A stretch of 64,000 bases of DNA from Ephemerocybe angulata (GCA_013368325.1 JAACJK010000231.1:124001-188000); one strand, 5' to 3'. Positions 20,801 to 30,205 are shown, counted from the first letter of the stretch. The notes: generated by a model not told the origin, from the sequence alone. Translations and numbers: made by a program.

Positions 20801-21806
20801 CGACTTCTTCACCAAGCAGATCCACGCACTCCCCTGTTCCTCCACCATCTCGACTGAAGGAGTCGTCGACATCTACTACCGAGAGATCTTCCACCTCCAT
20901 GGTTTGCCCCTTCGTTTCATCAGCGACCGAGGGCCCCAGTTTGCCTCCAACGTCATGCGCACCCTCCTCCAACGTCTCGGGATTGGTTCCAACCTCACAA
21001 CGGCATACCACCCTCAGGCCAACGGCCAGACTGAGCGCGCAAACCAGGAAGTCGAGAAGCACCTTCGTTTCTATGTCAGTCGACGACAAGACAATTGGGA
21101 CCAGCACCTCCCCATGGCTGAGTTCGTCATCAACTCCTGCATTCACTCTGCTCATAATCGCTCCCCCTTCGAGGTCATCTACGGCTACTCCCCCCACTTC
21201 AACATTCCCATCGGCGCTACCACCGGGGTCCGTGGTGTTGACGAACGCATTCGGGACCTCCTTGACACCCGAAAGGACGTTGAAGCAGCCTTACGAATGG
21301 AGAAAGCCCGCCAGAAGACAACCTTCGAAGCTGGGAAGCGGACAGCACACGCCTTCGTCGTAGGTGACTACGTCTGGCTCAGCGCCAAGAACATCAACAT
21401 CAAGGTGCCCACTCGAAAGCTTGGAGACTTCCAGCTCGGCCCCTACAAGGTCATTGAGAAGGTCGGCGACCTTGACTACCGTCTCGCACTCCCTCAGTCT
21501 CTATCCCGCCTCCATCCTGTCTTCCACGTCGATAAGCTTAGTCCCTGGAAAGGGAACGACACCAATGGCATCCTACCTCCCCCACCAGAGCCTGTTGAAC
21601 TCGAGGACGGGACAGAGTTTGAAGTCCAGGACGTTCTGGACGGTAGGGAGGTCAAGCGCGGACGAAAGCGCTGGGTCGAATACCTCATCAGCTGGAAGGG
21701 CTACAATGACAGCGAGAACTCTTGGGAACCCCTCTCCAACCTTGGGAACGCAGCTGAAGCTGTTGCAGAGTTCCACCTTCAACACCCCACGGCACCCCGA
21801 CCATAG
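17886..21806 (+). CDS. Ty3 Pol polyprotein with chromodomain
   Basis: About 1306 codons, stop TAG 21804-21806. The first codon in this frame is TTG, so it is expressed as a Gag-Pol fusion by frameshifting. Domains: aspartic protease with IDCGAT (about residue 62) and ILGLPW; reverse transcriptase with FFIKKKDGTLRF, FDVRWGYNN and catalytic YLDD (about 517); RNase H with VDASGFATGG (about 665), YDREMLAI and TDHANL; integrase with H2C2 zinc (SGHPGNH ... CDLCARRK) and DDE residues in VGVDLITQ, SDRGPQF and ANQEVEKH (about 949, 1013, 1050); C-terminal chromodomain (VEYLISWKGYNDSENSWEP). The protease active site is DCGA rather than the usual D-S/T-G-A. All catalytic motifs are otherwise present. The chromodomain predicts targeting to heterochromatin. 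Confidence 0.95.
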   Translation: MKRVPVRAAARVPIAMCSTSSYDSISSCTISSIREIDPTSDHFRVRTTLRGRNRSTSSAAMIDCGATALFLDHPFVLKHHITTFPLRHPILLRNIDGSPNTAGDITHFARLHLTVGPHNRWTDFLVTDLGGENIILGLPWLRQVNPEIDWTKGIVRINPRATIEDVPEDPNPSHALGEPSNGSILEEIYASSAPPDPITSVPELLPSRRHPRASVEEVPEERHPCLDLGEPSDGAILEEIYASWPTLPSSPTPEPTPPSPPPPVEEKPETPFCRIRANRTTRRRWLRAGIIEHTDEELWCSAGFTYSQKIAEDAKKGKPERTLDEIIPAHYREHAAVFSEQESTRLPSHKDWDHAIELTPGAPANIRTKIYPMSLDEQAVLDTFLQENLAKGYIQPSKSPISSPVFFIKKKDGTLRFIQDYRRLNEYTIKNRYPLPLVADIISRLRGAKYFTKFDVRWGYNNVRIKEGDEWKAAFATSRGLFEPKVMFFGLTNSPATFQGLMNSIFSDLVASGKVAVYLDDILIFTMDLEEHRRITHEVLRRLRQHDLYLRPEKCEFEKEEIEYLGMVIREGEVSMDPAKVQAVRGWPVPRNVREVRGFLGFANFYRRFIKDFSKVARPLHDLTKKNTLFKWTDERQQAFETLRDAFISAPVLALWDPDRPTRIEVDASGFATGGALLQQAADGAWHPVAFRSASMDPAQRNYEIYDREMLAIIEALKDWRPFLEGLPDTFGIVTDHANLKYWRTAQDLARRQARWALYLSRFDFRLEHRSGAANTQADPLSRMPHHHVSDSDDNTQRTVLCPEHFAKLAAASHFTNPLEDRIRRASARESVVLGGLEKLRKFGPQKLVNGLTEWTEENGLVRFRGKVYVPADDELRREVVKQCHDDPTSGHPGNHATLERVERLYWWPTMRAFVKKYVEGCDLCARRKHAQHPRALTQPMDVPEGPWEAVGVDLITQLPPAHGFDAVIVFTDFFTKQIHALPCSSTISTEGVVDIYYREIFHLHGLPLRFISDRGPQFASNVMRTLLQRLGIGSNLTTAYHPQANGQTERANQEVEKHLRFYVSRRQDNWDQHLPMAEFVINSCIHSAHNRSPFEVIYGYSPHFNIPIGATTGVRGVDERIRDLLDTRKDVEAALRMEKARQKTTFEAGKRTAHAFVVGDYVWLSAKNINIKVPTRKLGDFQLGPYKVIEKVGDLDYRLALPQSLSRLHPVFHVDKLSPWKGNDTNGILPPPPEPVELEDGTEFEVQDVLDGREVKRGRKRWVEYLISWKGYNDSENSWEPLSNLGNAAEAVAEFHLQHPTAPRP

Positions 21807-21827
21807 TCATCGAGGACGATGAGTTGT

Positions 21828-21840
21828 AGGAGGGGGGTAA
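21828..21840 (+). other. Ty3 polypurine tract
   Basis: AGGAGGGGGGTAA ends directly against the 3' LTR, the expected place and composition for the plus-strand primer. Confidence 0.85.
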
Positions 21841-22390
21841 TGTTGTGAACACCAGTCAGCCTACTTATTTTCTCTTCTTTTCCTTTTATTTCTTCCTTTA
21901 CTATTCATTCGTGCGCATTCCTGCACACTCTTGCACACCTTTGCACACCCTTGCACACCTTCATACTGCCTTCGCTCTTCTGAGCCTTCCCCTCACTTCA
22001 TGCACAGCATGTTCATGCTTCTTATTCTCGTGCACAGCACGTTCACACCTTGTTCACACCTTTGTTCTCAGGCGCACTGCCCGTGCGCTGCCTTTTAGTC
22101 ATATCGACTCATATGGACTCTATTGTTCTTTGGATCATTCCATTGTTCTATTTTCGTTCGAGATCATCTGGACACATATATACTCGTAGCTACTCGTTCA
22201 TTATTCCCCACTTGATCTCTTTGACTATACAGGTACATAGTCGCTTCGCTCCTATTCCCTGTATCCTATTTACCTTTGACTATACAGCTCTTGTATCTGC
22301 ATCGCTGCTCGTCGCTCGTCCGACCTCCGCTCCTCTGCTCTCTGCTCTCTGCTCGTCGCCCGTCCGACATCAGCCGGCGTCTTCGCCACA
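21841..22390 (+). repeat. Ty3 3' LTR
   Basis: 550 bp, collinear with the 5' LTR (offset 6235 bases). Six single-base differences, no indels. Followed by the CTCGC target copy. Confidence 0.97.
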
Positions 22391-23523
22391 CTCGCTGCAC
22401 GTTTTCGACTCTTAGAGATATCCATCCGCAGCTCGTTTTTCCTCAACTAGCATCGTCATTCTAATCCATGTTTCCACCATTTTTCTCCGTCAAGTCATGC
22501 TCACTCGTCGCAACAACCAGGTTGCCTTACTATCCTTGCAGATGGACAGCGGAATTTGTGTTGTATGAGTTTAGTGCCGGGACTTTGACAGCCCCGATAC
22601 TCAACACTTTGGTAGGCGGATGGAGTGGGGTCCGTTCTTGCGCTGCTGAGCTATATGGCTCAAAGATAACGCTCGGGTGATAGGCAAAGACCGCGCCATA
22701 GTCGCCGAGCTCAGGTATCCCAAGTCATTCTTGAAGGGGTCGGTGAAGTGGACGCTTGACTCCCATCTGGATTGGTGAAGTCAGAAGAAGACGACGTTGA
22801 TGATCTGGTACATGTCTTGGTCGATGGCCTCAATTACTCCATAAGCTGAATATCGTGACTGTGAGGAGTAGAAACTAACAGTTAAGAGGGGACAACGCAC
22901 AAAGGTATCTTTTCTTATTCTGGAATGGCGTTTGGTGCGTCCCCTCCTCAAGATCACTTGCCATCATAGCAAATGAACGCAGAACTAGTGTTTATCTTCC
23001 AACGACGCCGATTAGCCAGCGAGCGAAACTAGGCGCCACGAATAGATCAAGATCATCCAAATATATTGCGAAGAGAGACGCTGACAGTGTAACGGAGGGG
23101 AGAGAGAAGGGGAGCTCGGAATTATGGTGTTTTAATGTGTGGGATTCGCCAGCGCTTGACGGCTGCTTGAGGAGCCTACCTGTAGACCTGGCCATGATGC
23201 AACGGTCTCAAGGAGGCAGAAACGGACTCGTAACCTGCCATGCTCGCATGGCCACTACACAAGTTATGCTGCATAACTTATATGGCATAAGCTTCTGTGT
23301 TGGTACGTGCACGTGTTCGAGTTTGCCCTGAGCGGATGCCACGCGCGTCGCGCGCCAGTCGTGCTTGTTGTCTTCTTCCTACATCCCACATCCCACTGAG
23401 AATCACCGTGACTTCTCCGTAGGTGAGTTCACCAAAAAAATTTGTTGGGGGAACCTCAGTACTGGAATATCAGCATTGCAGAGACCTGAAGTTCCCTGGG
23501 GACCCCAGTCAGCCATGGCTATC

Positions 23524-23977
23524 TGTTGAAGGACAATGCTCATGTCAACGTCCTCTCATCTAGATACATATCTTTTCAATGTTTTTCCTCTTTATGATTC
23601 ACCATTCGCTCTTGCTCACATTTGCTCACTTTCACCCATTCGCGCCCATAGCTGTGCACTTATTGTTCATTCATCATTCTTATCATTACTTCTATCATTC
23701 TCTCATCGCTTCTATCATTCTATTCGTTTCATCTATTGTTCTATTGATATCCATCATTCTATTGTTCTCAATCTATTGTTCTCACTTCTATTGTTCCGTA
23801 AATAGATTGATCATTGTTCTCATACAGTATATAGTCGACACTGTGAGTGGTTGAGTCCCTATCGAACTCTTCCCACTCACAGGTGCGTATCATGTATATC
23901 GTTTAGTTACTATCAATCTGATCGAACTCTTCCCACTCACAGCGTGGTCATACTTATCTAAACCTAACGGTTTAATA
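23524..23977 (+). repeat. copia 5' LTR
   Basis: 454 bp with TG...TA ends, not the usual TG...CA. Contains TATTGTTCT-like repeats and, near its 3' end, a direct duplication of ATCGAACTCTTCCCACTCAC about 50 bp apart. Confidence 0.93.
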
Positions 23978-23989
23978 AGTTATGAGCCC
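23978..23989 (+). other. copia primer-binding site, probable half initiator tRNA-Met
   Basis: AGTTATGAGCCC follows the 5' LTR directly. GTTATGAGCCC is complementary to GGGCTCATAAC, the 5' anticodon stem and loop of fungal initiator tRNA-Met (anticodon CAT included). A primer from a tRNA cut near position 39 is the known copia mechanism. The tRNA sequence is from general knowledge, not in this window. Confidence 0.6.
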
Positions 23990-24178
23990 CGGGCTCCTCT
24001 GATACCCCTATCCGTTTATCAGACACCGCTTATCCGCTATCACTGCCCGATCGATCACTGCCCTCGGCATCTCTCCTTGAGTATCATTCATCAAGGAGCT
24101 TATCTCTCTCATCGTTCCTGCTATCCAGGAACACCAGCTATCTCGGAGTTATACTCCTCTTAGCTCAAATCGCGAACA

Positions 24179-24302
24179 CGTAGACTGTACGGTATATCCT
24201 GCAGCCTGACGCACAGGCATAAGCCGCTAGATCGATTTCGATTAGCGCATTCCGAAATCGCTTCGGCGTAGACCGTGCACGGTATATCCTGCGGCCTGAC
24301 GC
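24179..24302 (+). repeat. Direct repeat pair in the copia leader
   Basis: CGTAGAC, GGTATATCCTGC and GCCTGACGC recur in the same order at 24179-24212 and 24267-24302, inside the 5' untranslated leader. This could be a packaging or dimerisation region; function unknown. Confidence 0.7.
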
Positions 24303-24466
24303 CAAGGACCCTATCCGGTGTAGGGAGCTGTTGTGGTGTTTATTCGCCCTTCAGTACTTGTTATCTATCACATCACATCACATCCCACGCTGCTACGGCA
24401 TGTCCATCCCACTCTTATACTCGTGTGTCGTACATCGACGTTCGAATCCCCATCATCCTCATCATC

Positions 24467-27400
24467 ATGTCCACCACCACCACTTCTATCATGCTCAACA
24501 GCTACACGGTCACTGCCTGGAAGCATGCCGTCGAGACCAAGGCCCTCGAGCTCAACGCCTATGGCATCCTGTCAGGCGACGAGAAGAAGCCTGCTGACAA
24601 CTCAGATGACAAGAAGAAGAGCAGCTACGCCGAACGTCGTTCCAAGATGGCTGGCTACATCCGCTCCACTCTTGATCACTCCCAGCTCGAAACCATCCTC
24701 TCTGGCATCGGCATCCTCGACGTCGCTTCCACCTACAACAAGCTCTTGGAGACATACGAGCCCAAGAACTCTGGTTCACGCATCTCCATCATCCAGGAGA
24801 TCCTTGCCCTCCACAAGGGCCCTGCAGGCGCTGAGAACGAGACCTACCAGGACTATGGATCGCGCGCCCTCGCACTTGGTGCTCGCCTCACGGCACTCCT
24901 CCCTGATGGTGCTTCCTACATCCCAGAGGAAACACAAGACATCACCATTGCCTCCACAACCACTGCATCAAATGGGAGTATCACCATCAGCACCGAGACC
25001 AGACGTGCGACCGAGCTTTTCAGGACATCCGGTTTCGAACCAGGCTACACTGCCGCCATGCTTGCCCACGACATCGCCATCAGCATGATCGTCATTGGGC
25101 TCCCCAAGGACGACGACCTCCTCCGCAACACCCTCAACCATCTCTCCACCACGGACGACGACCCCCTCGTTGTGCTTGATCACCTTCGCAAGGCTGACTC
25201 CCTTGCTCGCAACACACAGCTTGCTGGTTCCTCTGCTCTTCGCGCTGCTGCACCTGTGAAGAGAGGAAACATGAAGTACAAGTGCAAGATCCATGGTTGG
25301 CAGAACACCCACAAGGATGAGGAGTGCAAAGTGCAGATCAGTCGCAAGAAGGAGGAGGCTGCCGCCAAGGTAGCTGTCGCAGAAACTCCAGCAGCTTCTA
25401 ACGAGGAGAAGGCTATGCTCGCCCAGGTGGCACACATCGCAAGTCCCCCCATCCGTCGCTCTATCCACATGTCCACTGACACTTCCTGGAACCCAGACTC
25501 AGGCGCATCCTCACATATGACGCCGCATCGACACTGGATCCGCAACATGGTCCGGGTGAAGGTGCCCATCACACTCGCTAACGACGAGGTAGTCTGGGCT
25601 ACGGGGAGGGGAGAAGTGTGGTATACGCTGGTCATACACGGAAAGACGGCTGAGACTTTGATTTTTGACAATGTATTATATGTTCCTACCTTGCGCAACA
25701 ATCTGTTTTCCCTACTCTATGTCGTTCAGAAGAAGAAAATGCGAGTTGTCATCGAGGACGACTCCCTCCAATTCTTCAGAAAGGATGGCAAGCTTCTACT
25801 CACAGCTGCTATCCGAGGTTGCATAGGTTCCCTTAACAGATCTACTCTTGAACGCAAAGATACCATTGCTGCGTTTGCAACCAAAGTTGATAAGGAGCTA
25901 CTTCATCAACGACTGGGACATATCGGAAAGGATCGCTTGGACGCACTCCTACGTCAGGATTTAGCTGTCGGCGTCCTTGTCAAGGAGGACTCATCGCTCA
26001 AAGACATCTGCGAGCACTGCATTGCTGGAAAGCAACATCGGGATCCATTCCCTCATCTATCGGAGCATCGCTCTACTGAACTCCTAGGACGCATCCACTC
26101 GGACGTCCATGGACCCATCGATACTCAGACACCTGCTGGGTACAAATATTGGATAGTCTTCGTTGATGACTGGTCTCGGTTCAAGAAGGTTTACCTGTTG
26201 AAGCGCAAGAGTGACGCATTCCAGGCCTTCAAGGACTTCGTTGCTGAGGCAGAACGCAAGCACGGGACCAAGGTCAAGGAACTACGGGATGACAAAGGAG
26301 GAGAGTACATGGGCAACGACTTTGACGCATGGTGCAGGGAGCGAGGCATTACACGTCAGCATACCATTAAAGCCACGCCGCAACAGAATGGAGTTAGCGA
26401 GCGCCTGAACCGCACCCTAGCTGAAGGAGTAGTTGCCATGCTAAACCAAGCGTCCCTTCCAGCCATGTTCTGGGGCGCTGCGGTACTCTACTACACTGAA
26501 ATCCTTAACGCCACTCCATCCTCTGCCGTCTCGAACACTACCTCCTATCATGTCTGGCACAAATCCAAGCCCGATCTATCTGCATTCCGAGACTTTGGCT
26601 GCCGCGTGTACGTTAATGTCATGCGCAAAGATCGTCTCAATCTCCAGTCACACACGGAGATGTGCATCTACCTAGGCTTTGAGCCAGGGTACAAGGGCTG
26701 GAAATGCTACAACCCAGCCACCAAGAAGATTGTCGTATCACGAGATGTTATCTTCGACGAACAGTCGTTCTCTGGTCTATCAACCAAATCCAATCCACAG
26801 GACAAGCAGCCTGTCGGCATCCGAGAGTTCTGGCCTTACAATGATGAGCCTACTCCGCAGCCTCCAAAGCCACCTGGTGTTCCTCCATCTCCACCACCAC
26901 CTCCTGAGCATCATGACGATGACTCAGATGAGAGTGATGGTGATGACGACGGAGAGAACCCTGCGGTGAAGACACCTATACGCCCGCCTAAGGGTCCAAC
27001 CAAGAAACCGACTACACGTCGCCCTGACTTCCGTCCATCTACTCCGCCTACCCCAACCCGCCAGGCACATCAACCTACCAGACCACAGTCTCCCTCAACA
27101 CCTCCTTCACCTGAAATTGGTCCCATTCCTCCTCCTGCCTTCCCAGATCCTCCTCCTCAGCCCTCGTTCATTCCACGTCCAGTCGGTGCACCTCCCTTGG
27201 TATCGCAGAGCACACGTCCTGTTCGTGCCTCTACCAGAGCCTTAACAGACTTCCAGCTACTCCATGGGATGCAACGACGAGGCACGCAGCCACATGCTCG
27301 ACGTCAAGGGGGTGATGAGCTGGCAGATCGAGGGGGTGACAACGGAAACAATCCGCCACCTATTCAGGAGGAAAACTTAGCTGAGATACCACCACTCGTT

Positions 27401-29176
27401 GCTGAGGATTTCCAGGCAGGGGATGATGATGTTGATATGGAACAAGCCCTACGAGCCACCAGTGTCTTCGATTCACTTCTCACCATGTACGACCTCCCAC
27501 TCGAAGTCTTTTGTAATGATGTGGGCACATCTATGGCCTACTACATGGCGTACGACAGGATCCAGACAGCACTTGGAGCAAAGGCACTTGGAGCTGCCAC
27601 ACGACCACACGACTCACCACGGACACCTGAAGAAGCCTTCAATGGCCCAGACGGTGAATTCTGGCGTACTGCTGCACAAGCAGAGATTGATGCTCTCATT
27701 GCGAATGGCACCTGGGACTTGGTTGAGCTTCCAGAAGGGCGAAAGGTAGTCGGCTCACGCTGGGTCTTCCTCGTCAAACGTAAGGAAGATGGCACCATCG
27801 ACCGGTACAAGGCACGGCTTGTTGCAAAAGGCTACTCGCAGATCCCTGGACAGGACTACGATCAAACCTGGGCACCAACAGCTCGTCTCACCTCCCTTCG
27901 CACAGTCCTCGCCAAGGCTGCTATGAATGGTGACTTCATCGAGTCCATCGACATCGACAATGCCTATCTGAATGGCAAGATCGAAGATGACTACGAGGTC
28001 TACATGAAGCAGGCCCCTGGTTTTGAGGTCAAGGGTCCTGATGGAAGGAAATGGGTATGTCGCCTGAAGAAAGGCCTCTACGGTCTGAAGCAGAGCGGCA
28101 GACTCTGGTACCAAAAGCTGGCAAAGGAGTTGGAAGCACTTGGATTCATCCAAATTAAGTCAGATCCAAGCATCTACACTTGGGAAATGGAGGGCATTCA
28201 GATTACCCTTCCTGTCTTCGTCGACGATATCACCATCACGTCATCAAGCCAGGAGAAGATCAAGTGGCTGAAGGACTCGCTCCGTAAGGTCTTCAAACTG
28301 AAGGACCTTGGCCCAACTACCTATCTCCTCAGCATCAAGGTCGAATATGACCAAACCAATCGCATCCTTCGCCTATCCCAAACCCAGTACATCCTTGATA
28401 TGCTCAAACGCTTCAATATGGAAGACTGCTACCCGGTGTCTACTCCGATGGACCCAGGAAGTGGCTCTCGCCTCACGAAGTACGTCCCTGCTCCAGGCGA
28501 CACCAAAACCATGAAGGGTGTCCCATACATGAATGCAGTTGGCGCCCTGATGTACCTTGCTGTTGGAACCCGACCAGACATCGCATATGCCGTTGCCAAA
28601 CTCGCTCAGTACAACTCCAATCCTGGACCCATCCACTGGAAGGCAGTCAAACATGTCTTCCGCTATCTCAAAGGCACTATGGACCTCAAGCTGACATATC
28701 GTAATGATGGTGGCGACAAGATGTCCTCAGAGCTCTTCCAAGCTTACAGCGACGCTGACCATGCTGGGTGCCTCGACACTCGGCGCTCGACCTCTGGCTT
28801 CGTCATCAAGATAGGTTCTGGAGCTGTCAGTTGGTCTGCCAAGAAGCAAACGATTGTTGCCGACTCATCTACTGAGGCGGAATATGTTGCTGCTTCAAGT
28901 GCAGGAAGGGACATCATTTGGATGAGGACGCTCTTGGGTGAACTTGGCTACAACGTTCAAGGCCCTTCGCCTCTCATGGTCGACAACCAGTCAGCGCTCA
29001 AGGTACTCAAGAACCCAGAGAACCATGGGCGCATGAAGCACATCGACATCAAGATGCACTGGATCCGCGATGCTATCCGACGAGGTGAAATCACTGTTCA
29101 TTTCCTCCCTACTGGTGAGATGATCGCCGACATCTTCACCAAACCTCTTCCCAAACCAGCAGTTCAGAAGCATTGA
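24467..29176 (+). CDS. copia Gag-Pol polyprotein
   Basis: 1569 residues from ATG 24467 (MSTTTTSIML) to TGA 29174-29176. The frame is open further upstream but without an ATG. Gag (1-330) ends in a CX2HX5HX4C knuckle (CKIHGWQNTHKDEEC) in place of the usual CX2CX4HX4C. Protease DSGAS lies at about 344; pre-integrase HHCC region HQRLGHIG ... CEHCIAGK; integrase DDE in IHSDVHGP, LRDDKGGEY and GVSERLN (about 545, 608, 645); a proline-rich linker; reverse transcriptase with WVFLVKRKEDG, KARLVAKGYSQ, IDIDNAYLNG and catalytic FVDDI (about 1252); RNase H with YSDADHAG (about 1427), STEAEYVA and KHIDIKMHWIRD. No stops or frameshifts, so potentially functional. Confidence 0.95.
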   Translation: MSTTTTSIMLNSYTVTAWKHAVETKALELNAYGILSGDEKKPADNSDDKKKSSYAERRSKMAGYIRSTLDHSQLETILSGIGILDVASTYNKLLETYEPKNSGSRISIIQEILALHKGPAGAENETYQDYGSRALALGARLTALLPDGASYIPEETQDITIASTTTASNGSITISTETRRATELFRTSGFEPGYTAAMLAHDIAISMIVIGLPKDDDLLRNTLNHLSTTDDDPLVVLDHLRKADSLARNTQLAGSSALRAAAPVKRGNMKYKCKIHGWQNTHKDEECKVQISRKKEEAAAKVAVAETPAASNEEKAMLAQVAHIASPPIRRSIHMSTDTSWNPDSGASSHMTPHRHWIRNMVRVKVPITLANDEVVWATGRGEVWYTLVIHGKTAETLIFDNVLYVPTLRNNLFSLLYVVQKKKMRVVIEDDSLQFFRKDGKLLLTAAIRGCIGSLNRSTLERKDTIAAFATKVDKELLHQRLGHIGKDRLDALLRQDLAVGVLVKEDSSLKDICEHCIAGKQHRDPFPHLSEHRSTELLGRIHSDVHGPIDTQTPAGYKYWIVFVDDWSRFKKVYLLKRKSDAFQAFKDFVAEAERKHGTKVKELRDDKGGEYMGNDFDAWCRERGITRQHTIKATPQQNGVSERLNRTLAEGVVAMLNQASLPAMFWGAAVLYYTEILNATPSSAVSNTTSYHVWHKSKPDLSAFRDFGCRVYVNVMRKDRLNLQSHTEMCIYLGFEPGYKGWKCYNPATKKIVVSRDVIFDEQSFSGLSTKSNPQDKQPVGIREFWPYNDEPTPQPPKPPGVPPSPPPPPEHHDDDSDESDGDDDGENPAVKTPIRPPKGPTKKPTTRRPDFRPSTPPTPTRQAHQPTRPQSPSTPPSPEIGPIPPPAFPDPPPQPSFIPRPVGAPPLVSQSTRPVRASTRALTDFQLLHGMQRRGTQPHARRQGGDELADRGGDNGNNPPPIQEENLAEIPPLVAEDFQAGDDDVDMEQALRATSVFDSLLTMYDLPLEVFCNDVGTSMAYYMAYDRIQTALGAKALGAATRPHDSPRTPEEAFNGPDGEFWRTAAQAEIDALIANGTWDLVELPEGRKVVGSRWVFLVKRKEDGTIDRYKARLVAKGYSQIPGQDYDQTWAPTARLTSLRTVLAKAAMNGDFIESIDIDNAYLNGKIEDDYEVYMKQAPGFEVKGPDGRKWVCRLKKGLYGLKQSGRLWYQKLAKELEALGFIQIKSDPSIYTWEMEGIQITLPVFVDDITITSSSQEKIKWLKDSLRKVFKLKDLGPTTYLLSIKVEYDQTNRILRLSQTQYILDMLKRFNMEDCYPVSTPMDPGSGSRLTKYVPAPGDTKTMKGVPYMNAVGALMYLAVGTRPDIAYAVAKLAQYNSNPGPIHWKAVKHVFRYLKGTMDLKLTYRNDGGDKMSSELFQAYSDADHAGCLDTRRSTSGFVIKIGSGAVSWSAKKQTIVADSSTEAEYVAASSAGRDIIWMRTLLGELGYNVQGPSPLMVDNQSALKVLKNPENHGRMKHIDIKMHWIRDAIRRGEITVHFLPTGEMIADIFTKPLPKPAVQKH

Positions 29177-29216
29177 TTGGCTCTTGGGCTCGAGTAGGAC
29201 TCAGAGACATTACATT

Positions 29217-29225
29217 GAGGGGGTG
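29217..29225 (+). other. copia polypurine tract
   Basis: GAGGGGGTG lies directly against the 3' LTR. Confidence 0.8.
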
Positions 29226-29689
29226 TGTTGAAGGACAATGCTCATGTCAACGTCCTCTCATCTAGATACATATCTTTTCGACGTTTTTCCTCTTTATGAT
29301 TCACCATTCGCTCTTGCTCACATTTGCTCACATTTGCTCACTTTCACCCATTCGCGCCCATAGCTGTGCACTTATTGTTCATTCATCATTGTTATCATTA
29401 CCTCTATCATTCTCTCATCGCTTCTATCATTCTATTCGTTTCATCTATTGTTCTATTGATATCCATCATTCTATTGTTCTCAATCTATTGTTCTCACTTC
29501 TATTGTTCCGTAAATAGATTGATCATTGTTCTCATACAGTATATAGTCGACACTGTGAGTGGTTGAGTCCCTATCGAACTCTTCCCACTCACAGGTGCGT
29601 ATCATGTATATCGTTTAGTTACTATCAATCTGATCGAACTCTTCCCACTCACAGCGTGGTCATACTTATCTAAACCTAACGGTTTAATA
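29226..29689 (+). repeat. copia 3' LTR
   Basis: 464 bp; carries the extra CATTTGCTCA unit near 29320. Followed by the CTATC target copy. Confidence 0.95.
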
Positions 29690-30205
29690 CTATCCTGGAG
29701 ATCGACTCGGATCATAACAACCGCGACCTCAGCATGACGAACAAACGGGAGTCTTTGGATTTGGGAGCCAGCACCATGGAGCTTCAACTCACTGAGCTAC
29801 CTCCTGAGTTACTTGTTGAGATCTTCAGCTTCGCTACCTCGGGAGAGAATGCAGTGACTCCCTTTCTCCTCGGGAGGATCTGTCACGAGTGGCGGGGGCT
29901 TGTTTTCGACTTCTGTCCGCTATGGTAGACTATCGATCTCAAGTTGGAGTATGACCGAGACGTCCAATTTTCCCTTCTTGAAGGATGGATCAATCGCGCT
30001 GGGTCCCTTCCATTGTTCGTCACCATAACGTATCCCAAGAAGGGACAACACTGGCACCTCGGACACGCTAAACAAGTGAAACCCATACTGGCCATACCTT
30101 CCACTCAAGTTTCTTCGTTATCCATGAATGATCTACCTCACGACTTTTTTGGGGCACTGGCGGCTCAAAGCAAAGTGGGACCATGGCCCATCCTTTCATA
30201 CCTCC

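Larger units (their letters stand above)
15606..22390 (+). mobile_element. Full-length Ty3/Gypsy chromovirus LTR retrotransposon (6785 bp)
   Basis: Two 550 bp LTRs begin TGT(C/T)GTGAACACC and end GTCTTCGCCACA (TG...CA). They flank gag and pol frames that are both open. The 5-bp target duplication CTCGC is exact at 15601-15605 and 22391-22395. The LTRs differ at six positions, all transitions, about 1.1 percent, so insertion is fairly recent. Pol order PR-RT-RH-IN plus a C-terminal chromodomain defines a chromovirus. No coding break is visible, so the copy could be active. It sits inside element A. A 520 bp solo LTR of the same family is at 30206-30725. Confidence 0.97.
14282..23262. mobile_element. 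Element A: non-autonomous transposon, split by the Ty3 insertion
   Basis: Left end TTACGAGTCCGTTTACGG at 14280; right end AAACGGACTCGTAA ending at 23233, in inverted orientation. Beyond the right repeat lies the palindrome GCCATGC-TC-GCATGGC (23237-23252). The left end of element B, read in the opposite direction, has the same order: an AACTTG start, a GCATGC palindrome, then TTACGAGTCCGTTT. On this alignment A runs 14282-23262 with 3-nt flanks ATT and GTT. Removing the Ty3 element plus one target copy (6790 bp) leaves about 2.2 kb with no transposase. The interior (14304-15600 and 22396-23219) has only short frames; 15012-15260 shows splice-like sites and may be a captured gene piece. Exact ends are inferred from two copies. 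Confidence 0.5.
23524..29689 (+). mobile_element. Full-length Ty1/copia LTR retrotransposon (6166 bp)
   Basis: LTRs start TGTTGAAGGACAATG and end CGGTTTAATA. They flank a single uninterrupted gag-pol frame. Target duplication CTATC is exact (23519-23523 and 29690-29694). LTRs are 454 and 464 bp; the 10 bp difference is one extra copy of CATTTGCTCA in the 3' LTR, plus four substitutions, so insertion is recent. The order PR-IN-RT-RH is that of copia. It lies 40 bp upstream of the ATG of the F-box pseudogene at 29734, so it cuts off that gene's promoter. All catalytic motifs are intact. Confidence 0.96.

Noticed and set aside
14280..23233. TTACGAG...CGTAA as a simple TA-flanked Tc1/mariner element
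   Set aside because: Possible from one copy, but comparison with element B shows shared sequence beyond the TA at one end, so the element is larger.
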